The notes beneath the pieces are model-generated. The model did not search any database. It saw nothing but the letters and a program-made list of their open reading frames with translations, and was not told where the DNA came from. Source: Streptomyces sp. 135 (lineage in GTDB: Bacteria; Actinomycetota; Actinomycetes; Streptomycetales; Streptomycetaceae). From it: a stretch of DNA of 64,000 nucleotides. The stretch spans positions 4,402,001-4,466,000 of the forward strand of contig NZ_CP075691.1 of assembly GCF_020026305.1 (NCBI RefSeq), in the 5' to 3' direction. Every line of letters starts with the position of its first letter. The first letter of the stretch is position 1. Positions 8,332 to 16,151 of the stretch are shown here, piece after piece. Made by a program: the position numbers and the translations under genes.

Positions 8332-8679
8332 ATGGCTTTCGGAACTCATGTGCCCACGGTCGGCGTCGAAGACCTCACGAGCGGCGACTTTCTGCTGGAC
8401 GTCCGGGAGGACGACGAGTGGCAGGCGGGCCACGCGGCGGGTGCGCTGCACATTCCGATGAGTGAATTCGTCTCCCGCTACGGCGAGTTGACCGAGGCCG
8501 CGCCGCAGGACGGCAAGGTCAACGTCATCTGCCGGTTCGGCGGTCGCTCCGCCCAGGTCGCGATGTACCTCGGGCAGCAGGGCATCGACGCGGTGAACGT
8601 CGCCGGTGGCATGGAGGCCTGGGCCGCCGCGGGCCGCCCCGTCGTCGACGACAAGGGCGAGCCGGGCTCCGTCATCTGA
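8332..8679 (+). CDS. Single-domain rhodanese-like sulfurtransferase
   Basis: A 115-residue protein covering one rhodanese domain. The active-site loop is CRFGGRSA, with the catalytic Cys in VIC and the Arg of the CxxxxR persulfide loop. LLDVREDDEWQAGHAAGALHIPM is the typical N-terminal signature. Such proteins carry sulfane sulfur or transfer it to acceptor thiols in the cytosol. The start lacks a ribosome site and sits seven bases behind TAGCGT, suggesting leaderless expression. The gene converges with the acyl-CoA dehydrogenase gene at 8735. Confidence 0.9.
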   Translation: MAFGTHVPTVGVEDLTSGDFLLDVREDDEWQAGHAAGALHIPMSEFVSRYGELTEAAPQDGKVNVICRFGGRSAQVAMYLGQQGIDAVNVAGGMEAWAAAGRPVVDDKGEPGSVI

Positions 8680-8734
8680 GACCGCGCCCGCGGCGTATGG
8701 GCTTACCCGTCTGCGCCGAGCTGCCTGAGCCGCC

Positions 8735-9868
8735 TCAGCCGAGCGCGTGGGTGGCCAGCAGATCGCCCAGGGTCTCCTCGTGTGCCGCTGCCGGGCCGAG
8801 GGAGAGCTCCAGCTGCTTGGCCCAGGCGTGGTAGCGGTGCAGGGGGTAATCGGTGTCGGCGCCGAAACCGCCGTGCAGGTGCTGGGCCGTCTGCACGACC
8901 CTTCGTACGCCGTCGGACGCCCAGATCTTGGCGACGGACACGTCCGCGGTGGTGGGCAGGGCGCCGTCCGCGCCGGTGCTGACGCGCCAGGCGGCCTGCC
9001 AGAGGGTGACCTCCATGGCGCGCAGGTCGATATAGCGGTCGGCGGCCTGCACGGCCACGGCCTGGAACGTGGCCACGGGGTGGCCGAACTGCTCGCGCCT
9101 GCCGGTGTATTCAGCGGTCATACGCAGGACGCCCTCGCCGAGGCCCAGGGCGAGCGCGCAGGCGCCGGTGGTGAGCAGGTCGCGGAGCCGGTCCCAGGCG
9201 CCGTCGGCCTCGATGACGTCGGACGCGGCGACGCGGACGCCCTCCAGGCGCAGCTCGGCGAGGCGCTCTCCGCTGGTGGAGTACTGCTCGGCGAGGGTGA
9301 GGCCGTCGTGGTCGCGCGGGACGAGGGCGAGGATGGTGCGCCCGTCGGGTGTGTGGGTGGGGATGACGACCAGGTCGGCGTTCTGCGCCCAGGGGACGGC
9401 CGTGTGCAGCCCGTCGAGGAGCCAGGCGCCGTCGTCGCGCCGCGCGGTGACGGCCAGTTCGGCCGGGTCGTGGCCGGTGCGGCCGGTGGCGGCGACGGTC
9501 AGGACGAGTTCTCCGCGCACGGCTCGGGGGAGAACCCGCTGCTTCACATCATCGCCGCCGTACGTCTGTACGGCCCATACGGCGGCGCTGTTCTCCAGCA
9601 GTGGGACCCGTGCGAGGACCTTCGCGGACTCGCGGAGCACCAGGCACAGGGCGATGGCGTCGAGGCCCACGCCGTCATGCTCGGTGCCGACGAGCAGGCC
9701 GAGGAGGTCGGCGTCGGCCAGCCTGGACCACAGGGCGCGGTCGAAGTCCTCGGCGACGGCGCCGGGCGTGAGTGCCGGGCTCGGCACCCCGTCCGGTACG
9801 ACGTCGGCGAAGAGCGCCTTGGCCGTCTCGACCACGGCCTGCTGTTCCTCGGTGAAGGTGAAGTCCAC
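8735..9868 (-). CDS. Acyl-CoA dehydrogenase
   Basis: A 377-residue FAD enzyme of the acyl-CoA dehydrogenase family (alpha,beta-dehydrogenation of acyl-CoA thioesters). The N-terminal MDFTFTEEQQAVVETAKALF helix and the C-terminal AQHLHGGFGADTDYPLHRYHAWAK segment are typical; the segment YTGRREQFGHPVATFQAV is the family signature. The usual catalytic Glu position is not obvious, as in the heteromeric steroid-type dehydrogenases where one subunit lacks it. GTG start at 9868 has GGGAGG seven bases upstream. A palindrome matching the KstR consensus lies 50 bp upstream, which hints at sterol or long side-chain substrates. It follows paaE on the same strand, but 156 bp separate them. Confidence 0.85.
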   Translation of the reverse strand: MDFTFTEEQQAVVETAKALFADVVPDGVPSPALTPGAVAEDFDRALWSRLADADLLGLLVGTEHDGVGLDAIALCLVLRESAKVLARVPLLENSAAVWAVQTYGGDDVKQRVLPRAVRGELVLTVAATGRTGHDPAELAVTARRDDGAWLLDGLHTAVPWAQNADLVVIPTHTPDGRTILALVPRDHDGLTLAEQYSTSGERLAELRLEGVRVAASDVIEADGAWDRLRDLLTTGACALALGLGEGVLRMTAEYTGRREQFGHPVATFQAVAVQAADRYIDLRAMEVTLWQAAWRVSTGADGALPTTADVSVAKIWASDGVRRVVQTAQHLHGGFGADTDYPLHRYHAWAKQLELSLGPAAAHEETLGDLLATHALG

Positions 9869-9917
9869 TGCCTGTCCTCCCGTGCACCGGTCCCGCGTAC
9901 CTGACGGGGCGTCAAGA

Positions 9918-9931
9918 TAGAACAGGTTCTA
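9918..9931. promoter_or_regulatory. KstR-like operator
   Basis: TAGAACAGGTTCTA, a 6-bp inverted repeat around AG, matches TnnAACnnGTTnnA, the consensus of the TetR-family sterol regulator KstR. It is 50 bp upstream of the acyl-CoA dehydrogenase GTG, where repression is plausible. Confidence 0.55.
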
Positions 9932-10024
9932 GAGGAAGGGAACAGAGAGGGGCAGGGAGGGGTAGGGAGAGGCGCGGGTGAGGCGGGGGTGGGGACGGGG
10001 CGTCCGGCGGTTGGGGACGTGCGG

Positions 10025-11104
10025 TCAGCGGTCGAAGTCCAGCTCCACCGTGGCCGTGACCGGGCGCGACTGGCACGCCAGTACATAGCCGGCTTCCGTC
10101 TCCTCCGGTTCCAGCGCGAAGTTCCGGTCCATCCGGACCTCGCCCGAGACCCGGAAGGCGCGGCAGGTCCCGCACACCCCGCCCTTGCAGGCGTAGGGCG
10201 CGTCCGCGCGGTTGCGCAGGACCGTCTCCAGCAGCGTCTCGCCGTCCAGGACGGGCCAGGTGCCCGAGCGGCCGTCGAGGGTGGCCGTCACCGTGCTGTC
10301 CGAGACCGTGGCCGTCGGGGTCGGGGCCTGGGCCGCGGTGGCCACACCGCCGTCCACGTGGAAGATCTCCTCGTGGATGCGCCCACGGGGCACCCCCAGG
10401 GCGCGCAGGGTCCGCTCCGCGCCCTGCACAAGGCCGAACGGGCCGCACAGGAACCAGCCATCGACCTCCGCCACGGGCAGCAACGCCGGCAGGAGCCGGG
10501 TGAGCCGCTCCTCGTCGAGACGTCCGGAGTCGAGGCCAGCCTGCTGCTCCTCGCGGGAGAGGACGGTCACCAGCTGGAACCGGTCAGGCCAGCGGTCCTT
10601 GAGGTCGGCGACCTCCTCCAGGAACATCGTCGAGGCGGCGGTGCGGTCACTGCGGATGAGGCAGAAGTCGGCCAGCGGTTCGCGCTCCAGGAGCGTCGTG
10701 ACGATGGAGAGCACCGGGGTGATCCCGCTGCCGCCGACCACCGCCGCGTAGCGTCCGGGCGCGGGCTCCAGGGTGAAACGGCCGGCCGGAGTCATCACCT
10801 CCAGCTCGTCGCCTATGGCCAGCTCCTTGAAGGCGTACGTCGAGAAGGCGCCGTCCTCGACGAGGCGCACCCCGACCCGCAGCGTCCGGGGCTCGTCCGC
10901 GGCGTCGGGGCGCGGGGCGGGGGAGCAGATCGAGTACGTACGCCGGATCTCGGTGCCGTCGGCGAAGCGGCGTATGGCCAGGTGCTGGCCCGGGGCGAAG
11001 CGGTATTCCTCGCGCAGGGCGGGCGGCACGTCGAAGGTCAGCGTCACGGAGTCGTCGGTGAGCCGGTCGACCGCCGCTACCCGGAGCGGGTGGAAGCGGG
11101 CCAT
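10025..11104 (-). CDS. paaE: Phenylacetyl-CoA epoxidase reductase subunit PaaE
   Basis: A 359-residue iron-sulfur flavoprotein that passes electrons from NADPH to the PaaA diiron centre. The N-terminal two thirds is a ferredoxin-reductase module (FAPGQHLAIRR and RRTYSICS for FAD; VVGGSGITPVLSIV for the nucleotide). The C-terminus is a plant-type 2Fe-2S ferredoxin with CKGGVCGTCRAF and the fourth Cys in YVLACQSRP. ATG at 11104 overlaps the paaD stop. Last gene of paaABCDE. Confidence 0.95.
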   Translation of the reverse strand: MARFHPLRVAAVDRLTDDSVTLTFDVPPALREEYRFAPGQHLAIRRFADGTEIRRTYSICSPAPRPDAADEPRTLRVGVRLVEDGAFSTYAFKELAIGDELEVMTPAGRFTLEPAPGRYAAVVGGSGITPVLSIVTTLLEREPLADFCLIRSDRTAASTMFLEEVADLKDRWPDRFQLVTVLSREEQQAGLDSGRLDEERLTRLLPALLPVAEVDGWFLCGPFGLVQGAERTLRALGVPRGRIHEEIFHVDGGVATAAQAPTPTATVSDSTVTATLDGRSGTWPVLDGETLLETVLRNRADAPYACKGGVCGTCRAFRVSGEVRMDRNFALEPEETEAGYVLACQSRPVTATVELDFDR

Positions 11105-11604
11105 CACAACTCCTTGAAGTGATCGAAGGGTTCACGGCAGGAGGCGCAGCGGCGCAACGCCTTGCAGGCCGTGGAGGAGAAGCGGCTCAGCAGCTCCGTG
11201 TCGGTCGAGCCGCAGTGCGGGCAGCGGATCGTCAGGCTCAGGGGGACCGGGCCGTCCGCCGGGTGGGAGCGCGGCGGCGCGATGCCGAACTCGGCGAGCT
11301 TGCGGCGGCCTTCGGCGCTGATGTCGTCCGTCGACCAGGCGGGGGAGAGCACCGTGCGCACCGAGACCTCGGCCATGCCGTGCTCGTACAGCACCTGCTC
11401 TATGTCGGAGGTCATGGCCTCGATCGCCGGGCAGCCGGTGTACGTGGGGGTCAGCTCGACGTCGACCTTGCCGGGAGCGAGGAGCCGCACGCCGCGCACC
11501 ACACCGAGGTCGGCCAGGGTGAGCACCGGCAGCTCCGGGTCGGGGACCGAGCCCGCGAGGGCCAGGAGCTCCGCCTCCAGGGCGCTGGGCGAGGTCGTCA
11601 CCAT
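11104..11604 (-). CDS. paaD: Phenylacetyl-CoA epoxidase assembly subunit PaaD
   Basis: 166 residues. The N-terminal half is a MIP18/SufT-type domain (VPDPELPVLTLADLGVVRGV and the TYTGCPAIEAM segment), the C-terminal half a zinc-ribbon-like region with CPHCGS and CASC pairs. PaaD is thought to help mature the Fe-S/diiron enzyme rather than to catalyse. The ATG at 11604 overlaps the end of paaC by seven bases and the stop overlaps paaE, so translation is coupled. Confidence 0.93.
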   Translation of the reverse strand: MVTTSPSALEAELLALAGSVPDPELPVLTLADLGVVRGVRLLAPGKVDVELTPTYTGCPAIEAMTSDIEQVLYEHGMAEVSVRTVLSPAWSTDDISAEGRRKLAEFGIAPPRSHPADGPVPLSLTIRCPHCGSTDTELLSRFSSTACKALRRCASCREPFDHFKEL

Positions 11605-12338
11605 GACGCCCCCGGATGGCTGCGGTGCAGATGCTGCATCTCGGCGATCATGCGTCCGAACGGTTCGGTGTGCAGGCCCTGGCGTCCGGCGCCCGCCGTC
11701 CACGCACCGACCTGCGGCCCGTCCGGCACGGTCAGGGTGGCCCGCTCGATGACGGCGGTCACCGAGGCCGTCCAACCGTCCCGCAGTGCCTGGCAGTCGA
11801 CGTCCAGGCCGTCCACCGGCTGGAACATCTCGCCGGTGAAGCGCCACAGCGCGTCGAGTCCGCGCTGCATGCGCTCGTGGCTCTCTGCCGTCCCGTCGCC
11901 GAGCCGCAGCGTCCACTGCTCGGCGTGGTCCTGGTGGTAGGCGACCTCCTTGACGGCCTTCGCCGCCAGGGGCGCGAACTCGCCGTCTCCGGCGGCCAAC
12001 TGGCCGTACAGCAGGGTCTGGTAGGTGGAGAAGTAGAGCTGGCGGGCGATGGTGTGTGCGAAGTCGCCGTTCGGCTGCTCGACCAGTTGGAGGTTGCGGA
12101 AGGCGCGCTCCTCGCGGAGGTATGCCAGCTCGTCCTCGTCGCCGGCCAGGGAGAGCAGGACGCGGGCCTGGCCGAGCAGGTCGAGGGCGATGTTCGCGAG
12201 GGCGACCTCCTCTTCGAGGACGGGGGCGTGTCCCGCCCACTCCCCCAGGCGGTGCGAGAGCACCAGGGCGTCGTCCCCCAGGGCGAGGGCGGGCTGGGCC
12301 CGCGTCGACGTGGCGGCGGGGGTGGGTGTGGCGGTCAC
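11598..12338 (-). CDS. paaC: Phenylacetyl-CoA epoxidase structural subunit PaaC
   Basis: 246 residues, all-helical ferritin-like fold without a functional metal site; it forms the heteromeric core with PaaA. Recognisable segments are LSHRLGEWAGHAPVLEEEVALANIALDLLGQAR and AYHQDHAEQWTLRLGDG. It begins with GTG at 12338, overlapping the paaB stop as GTGA. Length fits the family. Confidence 0.94.
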   Translation of the reverse strand: MTATPTPAATSTRAQPALALGDDALVLSHRLGEWAGHAPVLEEEVALANIALDLLGQARVLLSLAGDEDELAYLREERAFRNLQLVEQPNGDFAHTIARQLYFSTYQTLLYGQLAAGDGEFAPLAAKAVKEVAYHQDHAEQWTLRLGDGTAESHERMQRGLDALWRFTGEMFQPVDGLDVDCQALRDGWTASVTAVIERATLTVPDGPQVGAWTAGAGRQGLHTEPFGRMIAEMQHLHRSHPGASW

Positions 12339-12625
12339 AGGTGCTTCACCCCCTCCGGGATCTCGTAGAACGTCGGGTGGCGGTAGGGCTTGTCACCGGC
12401 CGGCTCGAAGAAGGAGTCCTTCTCGTCCGGCGAGGAGGCGGTGATCGCGGCGGAGGGCACGACCCAGAGGGAGACGCCTTCGCTCCTGCGGGTGTAGAGG
12501 TCGCGGGCGTTGCGCAGGGCCATCTCCGCGTCGGGCGCGTGCAGGCTGCCGGCGTGGGTGTGGGAGAGCCCGCGGCGGGAGCGGACGAAGACCTCCCACA
12601 GCGGCCAGTCGGTCGAGCTGCTCAT
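12335..12625 (-). CDS. paaB: Phenylacetyl-CoA epoxidase subunit PaaB
   Basis: 96 residues; starts DWPLWEVFVRSRRGLSHTHAGSLHA, the PaaB family signature, and ends with the HPTFYEIPEGVKHL tail. PaaB organises the PaaABCE complex. The ATG at 12625 lies inside the end of paaA. Confidence 0.94.
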   Translation of the reverse strand: MSSSTDWPLWEVFVRSRRGLSHTHAGSLHAPDAEMALRNARDLYTRRSEGVSLWVVPSAAITASSPDEKDSFFEPAGDKPYRHPTFYEIPEGVKHL

Positions 12626-13695
12626 GCTGTCGCCTCTCCGTGCTGTGCGGCGGTGCCCTGTCGTGCGGCGGTGCCCTGTCGTGCGGTGTCGCCGGCGTGC
12701 GGGCTGTCCGTGCGGGGCGCGGCCGCTTGCTTCACGGCGTAGGCCGCCGCGGCCTCCCGGACCCAGGCACCCTCCTCGTGGGCGCGCCTGCGCTGGGTGA
12801 TGCGCTGGTCGTTGCAGGGGCCGTTCCCCTTGAGGACGTCCCAGAACTCCGTCCAGTCGATGGGGCCGAAGTCGTAGTGGCCCCGCGCCTCGTTCCACAC
12901 CAGGTCCGGGTCGGGGAGTGTCAGGCCGAGCGACTCGGCCTGGGGGACGCAGATGTCCACGAAGCGCTGGCGCAGCTCGTCGTTCGAGTGGCGCTTGATC
13001 TTCCATGTCATCGACTGCTCGGAGTGCGAGGACTCGTCGTCGGGCGGCCCGAACATCATCAGCGAGGGCCACCACCAGCGGTTCACCGCGTCCTGCGCCA
13101 TCTCGTGCTGCGCCCGGGTGCCGCGGCTGAGGGCGAGCAAGGACTCGTACCCCTGGCGCTGGTGGAAGGACTCCTCCTTGCAGACGCGGACCATCGCGCG
13201 GGCATAGGGGCCGTATGAACAGCGGCAGAGGGGGACCTGGTTGGTGATCGCGGCGCCGTCCACGAGCCAGCCGATCGCGCCGACGTCCGCCCAGGTCAGC
13301 GTGGGGTAATTGAAGATCGACGAGTACTTCTGGCGGCCCGAGTGCAGCTTGTCGAGCAGCTCGTCGCGGCTGGTGCCGAGCGTCTCGGCGGCGCTGTAGA
13401 GATACAGGCCGTGGCCCGCCTCGTCCTGCACCTTGGCCATGAGGATCGCCTTGCGCCGCAGGGAGGGGGCGCGCGTGATCCAGTTCGCCTCCGGCTGCAT
13501 GCCGATGATCTCGGAGTGGGCGTGCTGCGCGATCTGCCGGACCAAGGACGCGCGATAGGCGTCCGGCATCCAGTCGCGCGGCTCGATGCGCTCGTCGGCG
13601 GCGACCGCCTCGTCGAAGGCGGCCTGCTGCTCGGCCGAGGACGTCGCTTCGACCGGCTCCGTCCTCGCCGCCCTGTGTGCGGCTGCTGTCGCCAT
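12622..13695 (-). CDS. paaA: Phenylacetyl-CoA 1,2-epoxidase catalytic subunit PaaA
   Basis: 357-residue diiron oxygenase subunit that epoxidises the ring of phenylacetyl-CoA. Metal ligands sit in KVQDEAGHGLYLY (ExxH) and CKEESFHQRQGYE (a second Glu/His helix), with further Glu in EANWI. The ATG at 13695 is chosen because GAGGGGG lies seven bases upstream; reading further back would run through the regulator box. The C-terminus has a short repeated tail (RQGTAA twice) that is not part of the family core. First gene of paaABCDE; all junctions overlap. The ACCGA-n4-TCGGT operator lies 48 bp upstream. Confidence 0.95.
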   Translation of the reverse strand: MATAAAHRAARTEPVEATSSAEQQAAFDEAVAADERIEPRDWMPDAYRASLVRQIAQHAHSEIIGMQPEANWITRAPSLRRKAILMAKVQDEAGHGLYLYSAAETLGTSRDELLDKLHSGRQKYSSIFNYPTLTWADVGAIGWLVDGAAITNQVPLCRCSYGPYARAMVRVCKEESFHQRQGYESLLALSRGTRAQHEMAQDAVNRWWWPSLMMFGPPDDESSHSEQSMTWKIKRHSNDELRQRFVDICVPQAESLGLTLPDPDLVWNEARGHYDFGPIDWTEFWDVLKGNGPCNDQRITQRRRAHEEGAWVREAAAAYAVKQAAAPRTDSPHAGDTARQGTAARQGTAAQHGEATA

Positions 13696-13742
13696 CTCGG
13701 TCCCCCTCGACCTGAGCGAACTCGACCTGAGCGAACCGACCG

Positions 13743-13756
13743 ACCGATCGTTCGGT
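13743..13756. promoter_or_regulatory. TetR-type operator in front of paaA
   Basis: ACCGATCGTTCGGT: arms ACCGA/TCGGT around TCGT. The exact reverse complement occurs between paaN and paaH (18712-18725), and a one-base variant in front of the first bkd cluster (21667-21680). Likely target of the TetR protein at 20371. Confidence 0.65.
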
Positions 13757-13801
13757 TCGTTGGATTCAATGGTGCGGCGCGGCGCCATAAGGTGTCAACC
13801 C

Positions 13802-13810
13802 TGTGGATAA
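13802..13810. promoter_or_regulatory. DnaA-box-like TGTGGATAA
   Basis: Reverse complement of TTATCCACA, within CCTGTGGATAACTTC (13800-13814), 44 bp from the paaA operator. See the related elements at 5660, 18750 and 21624. Confidence 0.45.
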
Positions 13811-13892
13811 CTTCGCGAACGCTGTGCGCGGCGGGCGGGCCTGAGTACCGTTCCGGCGGCAGGGTTCGAGCGGGATCGGGGAACGGGGCGGA

Positions 13893-14808
13893 ATGGACGG
13901 GAACGACAAGGGCACGGGCGGGGAGCCCAGGGAGCCTGCCGGGCCCCGCCCGCAGGCCTCAGGGCCAGGCCCGCCTTGCCGCCCGACCCGGCGGCCACGC
14001 CCGGCACCCGGCTGCCGCGCCGCCCGCCCCGGCAGCGGCGCCCACCCCTCCACCCCCCGGCATCGCCGGACTGAAGCTCGGCTACCAGATCGCCGCGGCC
14101 TGCGTCCTCGTGCTCGTCGCCGTGGCCGCATGCGTCCACGTGGGGATGCTCTTCCTCCATGTGGCTCCCTCGAACACCCTGACCAAGCGGCACGGCGACG
14201 CGGTTGACGCGTGGATCTACCCCGAGTTCGAGCAGAACTGGAAGCTCTTCGCGCCCAACCCCCTCCAGCAGAACATCGCGGTGCAGGCCCGGGCGGAGCT
14301 CCGTACGGCCGACGGGGGGGTGCGGACGACCGACTGGTACGACCTCTCCGCGCGGGACGGCGCCGACATCGACGGCAACCTGCTGCCCAGCCACACGCAG
14401 CAGAACGAGCTGCGGCGCGCCTGGGACTTCTACGCCGGCTCGCACGACGCGCAGAATCGTCCCGTCGGCCTGCGGGGCCAGCTGTCCGAGCGCTACATCC
14501 GCCGCATCGCGTACATGCGGCTCGAACGGGAGCGGCCCGGCGGCAAGGGCGACGAGATCGTGCGCGTACAGCTGCGCTCCAGGACCACGAACGTGCGGCC
14601 GCCCAAGTGGAGCGAGGAGAAGGTCTCCCCCAAGCCGGTCCACCGGCTGCTCCCCTGGTGGTCCGTGACGCCCGACGACCTGCCGCTCGCCTCGGGAGAC
14701 ACCTCGGAGAACGGCTCGAAGAACGGGTCGGGAAGCACCTCGTCAGACGGTTCGGAGAACGGTTCGGGAAGCGGTCCGCGTCCGAACGCCGAGGGGACTG
14801 CCCGGTGA
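13893..14808 (+). CDS. DUF5819 family membrane protein (N-terminal frame uncertain)
   Basis: The conserved part starts near 14065: GIAGLKLGYQIAAACVLVLV leads into one transmembrane helix, then an outer domain with WIYPEFEQNWKLFAPNPLQQN, the DUF5819 hallmark, and a Ser/Asn/Gly-repeat C-terminus. The conserved part reads in the frame of position 14806. The most natural start, ATG 13893 (MDGNDKGTGGEPREPAG, GGGGCGGA just upstream), is in another frame, and 13955-14040 scores best in a third frame by third-position G/C. So either small indels are present in the low-complexity N-terminus or translation starts at the poor GTG 13792. The stop overlaps the HTTM gene start (GTGA). DUF5819 and HTTM proteins are partner genes in actinobacteria; function unknown. 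Confidence 0.7.
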
Positions 14809-16097
14809 CCCGTATCGAACGCCCGCTGGTGCGGGGGGTCAACAAGGCCACGGGAGCCGCCCTCGGCCCGTACCAGACCGCGGTGGTCCGCATAGGTTTC
14901 GCCGCCACCTGGCTGCTCTTCCTGCTGCGGGAATTCCCCCACCGCCACGAGATGTACGGGCCGGACGGCCCCTGGGACTGGGACATGGCCCGGCAGCTCA
15001 TCTCGGGCAACCACGCCTTCACGGTCCTGATGTGGTCGGACGGGCGGCTCTGGTTCGAGGTCGTCTACGCGCTGGCGATGCTGAGCAGCGCCCTGCTGAT
15101 GCTCGGCTGGCGCACGCGCACGATGTCCGTGCTGTTCATGATCGGTGTGCTGTCGCTCCAGAACCGCAGCATCTTCATCGGCGACGGCGGCGACAACGTC
15201 ATCCATCTCATGGCGACCTATCTGGTGCTGACCCGGTGCGGCCAGGTCTGGTCGCTGGACGCGCGGCGTGCGGCACGCGCGCGTGCGGAAGCGGGCAGGG
15301 CGGTCGGCCAGGAGGTCGGCCAGGCGGTCGGCCAGGCCGCCGGCTGGGGCGTCGACCGGGTCGGGCCCGTGCTGTGGTGGGTGCTCGGGCTCGCCCTGTC
15401 CGTCGTGACCTTCATGGGGGAGCTCAGCGGCGGGTGGCTGCTGATCTTCTGGGGGCTGTGGCTCGCACACGGCCTGTGGGGGGCGGTGGGCCGCCGCGCC
15501 CCGCACGGCGAGCTGCGCAAGCTGCTCGACGTCCTCGCCAACATCGTCCACAACGCGGGCCTTCTCCTGATCATGGTCGAGGCCTGCCTGATCTACGCCA
15601 CCGCGGGCTGGTACAAGATCCAGGGCAGTCGCTGGCAGGACGGCACGGCCGTGTACTACCCGCTGAACCTCGACTACTTCTCCCCGTGGCCCGCCCTCTC
15701 GGACCTGCTGTCGTCCAACGGCGTGATGCTGATGCTGGTGACGTACGGGACGGTCGCCGTGCAGGTGGCCTTCCCCTTCACCCTCATCAACCGCCGGGTG
15801 AAGAACGTCCTGCTGGCGGCGATGATCTTCGAGCACGCCGTGATCGCCGTCGTCCTCGGGCTGCCGTTCTTCTCACTGGCGATGATCGCGGCCGACGCGG
15901 TCTTCCTGCCGACGTCGTTCCTGCTGCGCCTGGGCGGGTGGGCGGCACGCGCGCGTGGAGCGGTGGTTTCCCGTGTGCCGCGCGCCCGTCCGGCGCTCGC
16001 CCGTCTGACGCGCAGGGGCCCTCTGCCGCGGACCCCCACGGACGCGCAGCGGGACGGGAAAGCCGCCGGTCACGCGCGCGTAGGCTTCACTCCATGA
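14805..16097 (+). CDS. HTTM (vitamin K-dependent gamma-carboxylase-like) membrane protein
   Basis: 430 residues with about eight to ten transmembrane helices. The HTTM domain covers most of the length: YQTAVVRIGFAATWLLFLLREFP at the start, WRTRTMSVLFMIGVLSLQNR and IGDGGDNVIHLMATYLVL, later AGWYKIQGSRWQDGTAVYYP. The central loop contains VGQEVGQAVGQAAG repeats. Related proteins include vitamin-K carboxylase-like enzymes, but whether bacterial members act on vitamin K/menaquinone is not established. Start GTG 14805 overlaps the DUF5819 stop; the stop overlaps the next ATG (ATGA at 16094). Confidence 0.85.
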   Translation: MTRIERPLVRGVNKATGAALGPYQTAVVRIGFAATWLLFLLREFPHRHEMYGPDGPWDWDMARQLISGNHAFTVLMWSDGRLWFEVVYALAMLSSALLMLGWRTRTMSVLFMIGVLSLQNRSIFIGDGGDNVIHLMATYLVLTRCGQVWSLDARRAARARAEAGRAVGQEVGQAVGQAAGWGVDRVGPVLWWVLGLALSVVTFMGELSGGWLLIFWGLWLAHGLWGAVGRRAPHGELRKLLDVLANIVHNAGLLLIMVEACLIYATAGWYKIQGSRWQDGTAVYYPLNLDYFSPWPALSDLLSSNGVMLMLVTYGTVAVQVAFPFTLINRRVKNVLLAAMIFEHAVIAVVLGLPFFSLAMIAADAVFLPTSFLLRLGGWAARARGAVVSRVPRARPALARLTRRGPLPRTPTDAQRDGKAAGHARVGFTP

Positions 16098-16126
16098 ACA
16101 GGACGGATGCGGCGGGCCCCGCATGA
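16094..16126 (+). CDS. Ten-codon relay ORF in front of trmH-like gene
   Basis: ATG at 16094 overlaps the HTTM stop (ATGA) and the frame ends after ten residues (MNRTDAAGPA) at a stop that again overlaps the next ATG at 16123 (ATGA). Its sequence nearly repeats the N-terminus of the following gene (MTRTDAAGPD). TAGGCT lies seven bases upstream of the ATG, so it could also be a leaderless start. It may merely pass ribosomes from HTTM to the methyltransferase gene, or be a duplication scar. Confidence 0.35.
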   Translation: MNRTDAAGPA

Positions 16127-16151
16127 CCAGGACGGACGCTGCGGGTCCTGA
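16094..16151 (+). repeat. 29-bp imperfect tandem duplication
   Basis: Unit 1 (16094-16122) and unit 2 (16123-16151) match at about 22 of 29 positions. Because 29 is not a multiple of three, the first copy ends in a stop codon just at the second ATG. Most differences between copies fall at third codon positions. Confidence 0.75.

Noticed and set aside
13792..13893. GTG 13792 as start of the DUF5819 gene
   Set aside because: Its first codons cover the DnaA-box-like element and give a non-conserved segment; kept only as an alternative.
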